From the NCBI GenBank assembly GCA_036937835.1, contig CM072875.1:13467001-13531000 (forward strand): a stretch of 64,000 nucleotides of DNA, given 5' to 3'. The DNA comes from Pampus argenteus. Lineage: Eukaryota > Chordata > Actinopteri > Scombriformes > Stromateidae. A program made the translations under genes and the position numbers. Every line of letters starts with the position of its first letter. The stretch's first letter is position 1. Positions 1-12,100 of this stretch are shown here, piece after piece. Under the pieces are notes generated by a model. The model was not told the origin of the DNA and ran no database searches. It saw only the letters and a program-made list of their open reading frames with translations.

Positions 1-3000
1 TAAAGCTGAAAAGTCTCATTTGTTATTGGCCATTTGTTGTTGCATATTCTTTTGTGTGCTCGCACGCGACGTACAAGGGCGCACGCGCTTGTTTGTGATT
101 GACAGCTGTCTCTGGTTCTGACTACGACCATGTTAAATAGCTTAAACATGTGCAAAAACAGTGTTGCGCTGTTGCATGTATGTTTCGTGCGTTTTTACGC
201 GCTTTAATAACAACTATGTCCAACTATGTTTGTGGATGGAAAACAAGGAAGGGATTCGACCTGCTCCAAAACAATGACTCATGTTTTCTGGTCACTAGAC
301 TTAAATACCTTTCTTTATCCAACTTGTCACTAGCTGCTATACCTCATTCACAATTGTCTCTGTTCATCATTCTGGGAAAATTTGAGTGTTTTTTTTTTTT
401 AGACCACAGACAGAAATACAAACACTGAATGAACTGAATGATATGACTGTTGGCCCTTAATGTTAAAACATCTGAATACTGTAAGCACATTTTATTTAGT
501 CTTGTAGCATAAACAGCAGCATCCACAGGCCTGTATTTCCTGGTTGACATCCTTCAGGTCCACCTTGCTTAATTGTACATGGACTGGATACAGCCTGTGT
601 TACCCATAAAGTACTTTTTTTTTTTTTTTAAGATTTATTTATTTAAGATTTTATTTTTTATTTTGAAAATTACACTGCAAAAATACAATTCACTGTGCCA
701 TGTTGCGTGTTTATGATACATTCATGCAGCAGTTGTATAGATTGGACTAATCATGTGTTGTTGTTGTTGTTTGTGAAAGTGAAACACTGTATTTGTTTTT
801 TTTTAACTATCCAGTACTGTATGAATTCCCCCACCAATTACACCATTACAAATACATAAAATATTTAGCAGAAATATTGACACAAGAGCTTAAAAAAATA
901 TTAGAATAGGTTTGCATTGTCACCTAATTATGTCCGTGTAGTTTAACTTCCTCTTCTGCTGCAGCATATGTAGCATCATTTATCTAAAGTGGAATGTAAA
1001 GTCCAACCCTTGGTATGGGGAAGACGTGTATTATGTTTTGCATTTTTTTTTGCAAAGATCTCCATGATGGCGAAACATGTTTATCTTCTTTTTCAGCAGC
1101 AAGTCAAAACTGTGATCACAATTTGCACTTTTTACTCAAAGTAATGAAGAGCGACGTTGTCCATTTGGTTTTAAAACTGGTCTAAAACTGTCTGTTTTTC
1201 ATTTAACTTGCAGTAGCTAAGAAGGCATTCGTTTTACCTGTTAAGACATGCCATTTTGTGTTTGTGCTGTATTTCCGGGAAGTTAGCTTTATCCTTGACA
1301 CTCGGATGTGATTTTTATGCGCAGGACTTTGGTGCGTTTACTGCCTCACAAGTGGAGACGACTACAAAAAGTGGCACACAGATGGTAAAATATTTTCTCT
1401 TGATTAATTGTGTGCTGTTATTCTTCATTTACTTGTCAATTGTTTTGTTGTTTGAAGCTTGCTTTTTCCAGTGCATTATTTAATTTGTCTGTTTTGCTCT
1501 GTTTGTTTGCCTTTGTACATATTTGGAGAGCAAAAATATTACACAAGGCTATCTCCCCTATTCTGCCAACCCTCACTGGTTTACAGAAACATTACGCCCA
1601 CTGTGACCAAGCATAGCAGGATCACATACAGGAAATTGATTTTTCTAAAAGAAAAGCAGCGTCTACCCACTATCTGCTCAAACTGATTTGAATTAGAATA
1701 ATCTTTGACCATTACATCATATCAGCTAGAAAAAATAATGGTGCGGTTTTCAAATCGTTTTGCAATATCTGTGCAATACTGATAAAAACCTGCATTATCT
1801 TGGGTTTTGAAAGAAATATTTTATATCCGGACAAAACCCTGATAGTTCACTTGCCTTAACAAGCTCTTGTTCAATGACGGAGCCATAGTTGTTAGCAAAC
1901 AGAGGAGATGGGTGTGTACTCACGCTCCCACAGATTTGTAACAGCAATGTGCGTATGGAGTAGGGCCAGCCTTAAGCAAACACTGTCCTGGACCCTTGTG
2001 AAGGAGACTGGACGAAACAATCCTTCCCTTTTTTTAATTTCATATATTACAAATGTAATGATTGAGTCTGTTTCTGTTTCCGTTGCCTTTTATCTCACAT
2101 GCAGCAGCAGTGGTTCTCCTTGCATTTCATATAATTATGCAGCTCATTTATTTGGTTGAAAGTGGTTGTTATGCACGGTTTTATCTACTAATCTACCGAC
2201 CAGTGTTACCAAAACACTCCTGTTGCATTTTACTGTTTGCTGTAAATACAACCCTCGAGCTAGATATTCCTGCATTTTATAATGCTTTACTGTACCAGAG
2301 CCCACAAATGGTTAAAAGATTTGTTGTTGGCTCATCCAGAGGCAGCAGGCAGTGGAGGGAGGAGGCTCTCTCTGTCTCCAGCTAGATTGGCTGCCATCTC
2401 TCATGTTGTGTTTTGGCGTCTGCACAGCAAATAGAGAATAATTTCTCTGTGTGTTTACATGACATTGACCTTGCATAGAGACAAGTCAAAATGAAAGATA
2501 ATGCCACTATTGCTTAGCTAAGAGAAGTGCAGATCGTCTGATAGTGAATCTGGCAATGCTCTTACTAGCCTGTATAGAGTGAAGGCTGGTTAAAATGGTG
2601 CCATGCTAGCATTTTGTATGATAGGATGTCTTAAAGGGAAATAGTATATATGTAGTATTTGACAAAAACATTGTAAAAACATTATGAATGCAGCATGAAT
2701 TACAGAAATGTCCATACAGCAGGTTTTTCTTTTCAGCTCAGCTTAACAGGAGAAAATGAGATGCTCCTGCAATCAATCCTGTTATTTTTTCATAAAAACA
2801 ACTACGTTTTACACATATTCTTGCACAGATTTTTATAAGATACCATCATGTGTTACAGTGAGGATAACTGCAGTGTTTCATATCTGAGGAAAGCAGAAGT
2901 GATCAGCAGACCAAGCTGCCACAGAAAGTGCAATCAGCATCTGTTATTTCACAATAAATTCCTTTTCTGCATTTGTTCATTCGGCATAGCTCTCTGTTTT

Positions 3001-3116
3001 AGATCTTAAGCTTTTCACAGCTCGGCTCTGCAGAATCTCAATGTGGCTACACTGTTCATAAAACATATATTTACACAAGTGCATGAAAATAAAAGTGTGT
3101 TCTGATTGTCTCTCAG
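1..3116. other. prkag2 intron or upstream sequence, no exon recognised
   Basis: This stretch ends at the splice acceptor of the first recognisable prkag2 exon (3117). It holds AT-rich DNA with homopolymer T runs (for example 387-400 and 617-629). Short open frames exist, but none resembles a known protein or carries a convincing exon boundary. Since prkag2 exons upstream of 3117 are known in other vertebrates, it is most likely intronic. Confidence 0.6.
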
Positions 3117-6100
3117 GGAGAGCGTCGTATCCGTTCAGCCAGCCCCATCAAAGGTGTTCCTGTGAGGAGCCTAGGCAGCGGCCCACTGCACCCATGTCCC
3201 AAGTCAGCCCCAGTGCAATCAAAGACCAGCTCAGGTTCACCCAAAACCATCTTCCCTTATCCCTCCTACCAGAGCTCCCCACCCAAGTCCCCCCACCGCC
3301 TAAGCTTCAGTGGCATCTTCCGCTCCTCATCAAACTCCACACCTGCAAGCATCAAAATCTTCTCCCGAACCAGGAGAGGTAAGTCCAAACATTACACTGA
3401 CTACACAGTTGATTCACACAACTGCACATTAACTTTTTTTTTTTTGAATATTTTTGAACTCTCTTAAGATGAACACTCAACCTTAAGGGTTTATCTGTTG
3501 ATTGACTGCAACTGTATTTTGATATTTTTCTAAATGCAAAAGAAAATCCTGAAAGAAAGCATTTCATCTCATGATGACATCGATCAATACTGGTGATATT
3601 TTGTGCAGAAGCAGATTTATGTGAAATAGGATCTTAAAGGAAGTAAGGTATAAAACATGAGTTTCTAATACCACAAACATTATTGGGGTTTCCTGCTCTA
3701 AGCACCATGTAGCAACATACAGGAACCTGTGTCGACCTGATTGATTTCCGATATTTTGCAGTGTGTGATCACATAAAACAAAAAAACAAAGTGACAAAAC
3801 ATGCTATGCAACATTTTCTCAGTTACGTGATTGTGTTAATAAGGAAGTAAAAGCTTTGGTTTCCTCGGTGTAAAACAAGGAAATGGTCAGCTTCTTTTTT
3901 TGTCAGCTCTCCATCCCTGACATTTAGCTGTGCACTGCAAAGCTAATTTGATACGATTAAGTTACATTTGGCATCCCACAGGTTGGCACCCAGCCATAAT
4001 GCATTCTCTATATCACTATTAAAACCCATTAATGACATAATGGCAATAGTGGTATGCACACACAGAAGAACAAGGCCTTGTTTTTTGAAGAACAGACATA
4101 ACAGGCAAATGTTCAGCTCTCATGTCTCCATGCATTGGAGTGTTTGACTATTACACAACAGAAAACCTGTTTTACATGGAAACAGCCCTGCTGGAAACAG
4201 CATCAAGTGGCAGAAAAATGAGTAATGGGTTTTTGGCTTGTACATATACCCATTCTTCTCTGTTTCCTCACAGAGGGTCAGTTTGGCAGTGGCTGGTGGA
4301 ATAGCTCTGTTAGGGCCAGATCTCAAGAGTCAGCATGCTCCGTTTCCTCTGGAGATTGTTATCGATGGTAACCAAACTAAAACACACCAAAACACACCAA
4401 CTGCTACAACCTTCTCATGCCAGATGCTCAGAATAACTAATGTCTGATGTGATATGAGACATCTCTATCCGTTTACTAGCTAATGATGTGGCTATAAATG
4501 ATGATGATGGTCAATGATTATAGCAACACAAGTATTTCTAGAAATTAATATAATGCAGCGACGAGGAGTGGACACACCAGCCTTTATATTTTTTATTAGT
4601 GGGAAGTTTTTGTAGGCACCTTCTTTTTGCCACAAGGGTGTGCTGAAGGCACAGGACTTGTCTTGATTTAATTTAGATGTAGAAACTAGTGTTGATAAAG
4701 AGGACGTTGTTTTTATAACCTCTATGTTTTTATGTTTTTTTTTTACCATATTTGTACATATAGAAGTATTTTGCAGAATTATTTGTATTTTTGATTTAGT
4801 GTGTTTTGCATATTTATTGTCAGGTAAATGTTTTTTTGTTTTGTTTTTTCTCTGGTGCATTTATATCTGTAGTTGCTACAAGTATGATCAAGATGTCTTG
4901 TCATTCACAGCTCTTTTAAAAGTCCATCGCCTGGACATTGTCAGTCTCTCACTGTTAAAGACAACCGTAGTGCTTTCATAGCCTTATCTGGAAGTGACCA
5001 GACTCCCAGGAGCTCCTCACACAACCATGCAGAGTCTTTTTTCCTCCTCTCTCCTTAACTCTCTGTGTTACTTCTGCTCTGTATGTTGTGAGTAAATAAA
5101 GCAACTGGGCAGTTTTGAGTTTCCAAATTCATAAAACAAGAGTAGGTAGATTTTTTTTTTGATATAAGCATTTTATATCCTCACTGATTAGAGATTACAT
5201 CCAAATGGAAAACTTAAATTTAGCACCCTTCAATAGAAATCAATGTGAAACTAAATTTAGTAGGATAATGAAAACATTACAGTGACTGTGAGGGGATGTT
5301 TGAGGTGACTCATTGATATCTCAACCCCTAACTCATACTGGCCATTGACCCAGTGAGCTGAGAGGAACAGTTGCATAACATGTTAATTGAGATCTGTCCT
5401 GGACAGGCTGTAGCTAATGTGAGCACCAAGTACTGAGTGGGCCATCTGTTGAGGGTAGGGGAGGCTAGTGGTATTGAATGGAAGCTTTCTGACCAGCTGA
5501 CAGAACATGGGATGTCCCCTCGCTGTCATCTGACGAGTCTTAAAGGTCAGGCCCCCTAAAGTTACAGACAATTGACTGCACAAATGACAGAGCTGTAGTA
5601 CAACTGAGTTGAAAACCACCAACTTTATGTTATCTTAGCTGTTATCCTGTTGATGGCTCAACTGCAAATTCAAAGGAATTTAAGGTGGAGGAGTTCCTAC
5701 ACTTATGTTACATTCTGTGAAGACGGAGTAAGACAGATGTGCCTGTGCTGAATAGGGAATACGGAGGGCAGTGTGAGAGGGGGCGGGGAGATGTGCAGCC
5801 TGAGCCAATCGTTGGTGTATTCCTCATAGACTGGCCTCATTTCACAGGCTGCTGACATGCGTGCTATATTAAAGAGACGCCACCCACAGCTGCACCTGAC
5901 AATATGCAGCACTGACGCCGCTGAGAGGGGGAAGAGGCACTCCATTCCCAGTCGTTATTCGCATCACTTGTGAAACGGACATTTCTCTGAAGCTGCGTGG
6001 AATTTACAGCTTTCATACCGCATACGTAGCTGACAAAGATATTATATGTTGCTTCCTGCTGGCTCTCTGCTGCGTGGCCCTGCAGGATTTTTTTATTTTT

Positions 6101-9100
6101 TTTGCCTGGATACGCAAGCTTAGCCTGTATTGGTGACTTGCTGCTGTTGACGTTTTGTGTTCGTAAGTAGTACTGTCGGCTCTGAGAAGAAGTGTAATGC
6201 TTCACTTTGAAGAATAACCAAAACTAGTTTTTTTCTCTGCAGATTAACAATAAATCAAAAGAAGACCATCATATATATTCTTCATCCACCGGTTGAAGGT
6301 GAACACTTTCCTTCTTTTAAGGAAAAGAGGACCATCTCTCTCTTCTAAATGAAAGACTAGACTGCTTAAAAGATTCACCTCTGTTAGGATTAATTCAAAT
6401 CGATTGATTATACTTTTCAAATTCATTCCTGTACTACTCTCTTTATATAGCAAATGGAGTGACCCTCACTTGGGGTAGTTTTGAGCAACCTTTATTCCCC
6501 TGTCGTAATGCAGATGGTCATGGTCACATTTAGTTTTGAACCCACAACTCACTGCGTTTCATGAAGAGGTTTGGCAGCCTGAGGAGGAGCAAGAAACGCA
6601 AGGAGCAAGATGGGCTAGGAGGGAGACATCAGTCCGAGGCATCCTGTCTGTCCGGTAATGTGCTGTGCTCTTCACCCACTCCATTAGTCCTTCCTCCAGT
6701 AATTTTGCATTCATATCTTTCATGTTTGCAGTCATACATACAACATATATACTGCTGAATGTTAGTGTGTGTATATATATATTTCTGATACTGTTCGCTG
6801 TACTGTACCGTCTTAGGTGCTACATATATTTTTAAGTGCCGATTATGTGGTTGGTCTCTGGTTTCACAAAAGCATGCAGAGTGACATGAGTATGTCAAGC
6901 TAAAGTGGTAAAGCTATGTGTGAAGGGTTGATTCTCAAAATTCATATATATCGGCATGCCTTATGCAATTAAATTTTATTATGTCTCCAATTATTCAAAT
7001 GTTAAAGCAGTTTATATTGACTGAAGTCGTGTTACATAATCCAGAGACTGAATGAAACAGAGCAAATATAAACAAACAATATAATTCTGCCATTGTAGGA
7101 GAGTATTCTACCTGATACAGTATCAGTTCAATGTCATTATTTCTGTCCTACATTCGAACGGTGTCTCTTCAGAATAGTTGCTCCAATTTGAAAACTTTAT
7201 TAAAACTAACAGGAAGCATTTCAGCTTAGCACACAGAACATGTTAAATTAAAATTTTTTTGGACTTGTCCTCGTATGGTGTCCTCATGATCAGTGACAGG
7301 CCATGAACAGCAACAGAAAAGATTTGCTTGCAGTGTGTAAACTCATAAAGCTCTGGAGCACTCTGTGGCGTTCAAGTGGCACTTCATCACCGACTTCACA
7401 GTTCCTGATTTAGAGCCAGTCTGACCTCGGTTGAGTAGATGAGAGGAGCAGAGTCCTGTCATAATGATGTATACACATATGTGGCTGTATTGGTTGTCGA
7501 GTTCATCGTAAAGGCAGTATACGGCATGGTGATACCTTAACCTAAAGCACAAGTCCTTTTAACTAGAGACTCTATGGAAGTTGCAATGCAGATTGTTTTC
7601 TGCACAGAAGCTGACATCTGCATGAGAAATTTCAATAGTGGCCAATTAGAAGATAAATGTGCTTCTCAGCAATATTTTGGATGTCAGCTTGAATTGTGAC
7701 TTAAATGTTTTGCCATGATGGAGTTAACACATTTGTATGATTTCCTCGTGAAGCCATCATTAGTGAGGTACCGGTGCTATAGTTTACCTCGCAAATAGGT
7801 TTGAGACCCTTGTTGCTAATCAGGGTCACTGGCTGTTTGTCATATCACCTATTGCTTCACAATCTACAGACCAGTTTTCACCAGAACACGTATGCAAACA
7901 TAGCCGTTCACAGTTCATTGAATTACATGGTTGGTCAGAGATGGCTGTAGCAGTGTTTTCACTGGGCCTGTATGGTTTCACTACTGCTCTGGCCCTGTAG
8001 CCCCTCATGACTGAAAACACCCTGTCAACTCTTCAGAGGATCTGCTTCAATAGTTGTTTACTTCAGCACAACATTACAGTAAATTGCCTGAATTGCTTCA
8101 ATTATGTAAATTATATAGCGATGTAAAAAAGGGTCTACAACTAACAATTATTTTTAAAAATAATGAATTAATCTGTTTGCCATTAATGCTTGAAAAAAGT
8201 CTTAAATGAGTAATTATTTGTCAGAATATTTGCACATTAATTTTCTGTCCGTTGACTTTATTATAAAGCGACTGTTTCGTATCCAAGTAGAATAATGAAG
8301 TGACCAGAATATGAATATCAGACTACCTGCACAGACAGAGCTGTGTTCATTGCATTAGTACATCGTCTTAATATGTAATATTTTCTTGTTGTTGCCTGTG
8401 TGAGAGTTTTTTTTATGTGTGTGAAGTTGGATAAACTAGACTACTTGCAGCCAGGCATCCATTTCCTCTTTCCTGGGTGGTATCTAGCTGCCCTTTATTA
8501 ACCAGGCTGAGGAAGAGGGCTCCCAGCCATGCTGTTATCTCCTCCTGTGGAATGTGCCACAACAGCGTGGCTAAAATAAGAATGGCGGAAGCAGGGCACG
8601 CCAGAGAGGGCTGGTATACGCCAACTAAATGTCAAGAGATAGTGTGGAGTGCACTTGGACAGACCAAGGAAAAATGTTCCCTTGACTTACAGGGGTTTAT
8701 TTATGAAGAATGTCTTGTTTTTCTTCTTGAAGGTTTCTGTTATTATCAGAACAGAAGTACTGAAAGAAGACGATGGTCGCGAGATAGCTGTCGTTTTTTT
8801 TCAGATTTTCACTGCACCATACTGATAATAATATGGAGATTTGTATTGAGGCTCACCCAGGAGTATGCTCAAATGATTACACAAATTAATACATTTAAAT
8901 GCTAATGATCTCAGTTTGTTACACATGACAAAGTCAAGTTGAATGATTTACTAAAACTGCTTGTATTTCCATGCCAGCAGAGTCTGTATGTGACATTACT
9001 ATACTCGTGGCTTTACTTCATGTCTTTGCTCCACTTTCTGGACAGGCCGTCACACTCGAGTCACCAGGGTTGGATATGTTGACATGATAAAAGTCATCTG

Positions 9101-12100
9101 GAAGTCTCATGCTGGAGGACTTGTAATGTGAACCATTTGGTACACATCACTCATGTCACTCATTGTCTGGTCTCAGAAATATGTCAGCAGGGCGGAGCCG
9201 GGGCAGTGCAAGTGTCACATGTCACCCTGCGTAAGATTGTGATGCCTAACGCGTAAGAGCATGTGAGAGTGTGTCATCACATGACTGACACCTCCAACCT
9301 GACACTGCCGGAGGAGGAGCTGCGTCATAAACAGCTGACTGGAGTTAGGTTTAATGCCGGCGGTTGTGTTGTATTTGGCCTAGTTATTGTGGAGGGATGC
9401 CGGGAACAGGGAAAAGACTATCTGTTTGCTTGTTGTTGGTTTTTCCAATAATTCAGTATTGATCACTGAACGCTCATTCAGATGTAATTAACCTTGGAGT
9501 GTCCTCAAGGAGATTTTGCATTAACACGGCCAGAGTGATGCAGATGTCAACAGCTGCCAGCTTACTGTAGTGTTATCGAAGAATATGCCACCAGAGTAAA
9601 TATAACCTAGAGTTCTTTAATCATAATCAATTATTTAATTTATTTTTTAAGCAATTATTAAAATGATAATTACATTTACATATTTAAAAAATGTCATGTG
9701 TAAAAAAAAAACAACATTATTAAATATGGAATTTCCTAGTTCTATACCAATATTCATAAAAACTAATTACAGATTAATCAATACATTTTCTTAAATGATT
9801 TTTTCACAGAAGCTGAGCAATGTACTGCTGTTGACGGGGATAGCAACAAAACATATTTTAGCTACCTAAAAAAAAAAAGACCCATTTATTAAAAACATCT
9901 GTATCAGTTTTAAGTGTACATGATATTTAGAATATTTTCACCGAGTTACCTTGTTATTAGACAGTCCTTTTCTTCTGGCACTACATTTACTCAACTGTAG
10001 AACTTCTGTATTCCTACGCATGCTGCGCACAGTATTACGCCGCAGCAGCACTCTCTAACCAAAACAGTTGATCTGTGGTGCGAATATGGTAACCCTGTTG
10101 TTCCTCAGTACTTATCACTCTCTCAGTCCCTGATGGACCGGATTCCTTCTCTGTTGTAGCATGGCGGTAATTGCAGCCGTCGTGATTGTAGCACCTCAAC
10201 TTTCAGTTTCACAGAAAACACAGTATGGATTGACATCAAAACACAAGTCATAAGTTGTGGTATCTATTATATTGGACCTTAATCTCTCTGCAGGCTCTGG
10301 AGTCTCCACACCACCCACCACACCAACACAGGCAGCCAGCCAGCCTGTGTTCACGCAGGAGGCTCAGCAGAGTGGCCCCGCTCCTGAACGCCTGGAGCCA
10401 AGTTCCCGCTCCCGCTGTCTCTCCGCACCTGCAGACACAGGACAACGCCTCAGCCTTCCCTCTGCTAAACCCCCGATCCCTTCCTCGAGCCCTGTGCCAC
10501 CGTACTCTACCTCACAACAAGTAAGACTGCAAAAATGTTACTAAGCCATTAAGGAGGAATGTAGTCTATTTTAAGAATTCATATTTCTTGTTTACCTTAG
10601 GACAGTTCACTCCGTGTGTGTTGCTATAACGCAGACTTCAAGATATTTTGTTGTGGGTTCTTGCACCAATCAGCAATGTTAAACATGAACATACATTTGG
10701 TGTGAAGACTTTTGCATTTTATGTCTCTGTGAAGTCAGTGCTCATTTTATACAGCAGAAAGATTTCACATCATAAGTACAAAACTAGTTCAAAGCTCATC
10801 TCTCCATTTTCTTGCTTAAGAAAAAAGTGATGAATTCACAAATATTAACTGAACTGTCGTGAGGCTCGTGGATGCATGTGAATCCTTTAAGTGGATGCAC
10901 CGATACACAGATACAACCACTATATTCAACATAAGACTAAACATGAGACTAAATCTCTATTTTGATTAAGAGGTAAGATGCTGAAACATTTAAATTAATT
11001 GGATATCGGTAGTATTAATTAATATTTGCTATCAAAATACTGATAATACTGCATGGATCATGTGATGTTGAAGCTGATAACTATCCCTGCCCTCCTTGGG
11101 GCTACATAACAGTCCATGAGTCACACACTACTTTACTTGGAGTCATAAGGGACGGTGGTGAATAGAAAGCATTGATAATGCAGGTCTATTTAATTCCAGC
11201 TCTGATGCTGAAGCACGGTGTGTGTCAACAGGACAGTGTTTGCACTGTTTGCCCTGAGCATCAGTGGCAGAGCAGAATCTGTAAATATTGTTTCGGCTAT
11301 CACGATTGACTGTTACAGCTGAGAACCTGTTTGGCGTTTTATTTAAGGCCTTTCACTGAGGGTTTTATTTAAGGCCTTTCACTGAGGGTTTTATTTAAGG
11401 CCTTTCACTAAGGGTTTTATTTAAGATTAACTGCAGTTCACTGACAGTCAGGATGTGACACCAGCAAGTGAAGAATTCCACAACGTTCTGTCCCGATTTA
11501 ATGAATAATTTATCTAAAGGTCCATCTCAAACTGTCCGCTGTGAGTGATTGTAGATTCAAGCCAAGGAGGGTACATCGATATTTCATCACGGACATCGCA
11601 CCCTGTTGATACAAACACCCAAGGACTCATGATTGTGGTTGAGGATCGATGAATCAGTACTTCTCAGCTTCTCTATGCCCTCTCCTTCATCACAGATTAG
11701 CAAAAGGCTTACAAAATAATCTTTTGATGTAGTCATTTCCTTTTTGCCACATCCAATTTTAAAAGCAGTTGGTTTATTGGAGTATATATGTCTGCTTCAC
11801 TGGAGTTTGCTGTAATAATGAAGCAGGCTGCATGCCAGCTGTGATGCAGCAGGGCGAGATTTATGAAAGTGCAGGAGTAGTTTTTGGCGAGAGAAGCGCT
11901 GTGTCACCATCGCAGGACGACACTGGGGACTGTTTAGCTTTAGCATCCCATAGCAGGTATATGCAGACCTCATACTGCTGCAGTGGGCTGTTGTGCAAAT
12001 TAGGCACCGAGGGGGAATCGTGTATCAACAAGCACTCTTTGGGTATGCAAATATCTCAGCATGACACAGCGTATTTTTTAATGCTGGGATTTGCACTATC

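Noticed and set aside
1256..1483. Possible upstream prkag2 exon with a GTAAAA donor after 1382
   Set aside because: The encoded peptide does not resemble the gamma-2 N-terminus and no acceptor or promoter supports it.
8477..8905. 142-codon open frame in a prkag2 intron
   Set aside because: No recognisable domain, no promoter or splice signals.
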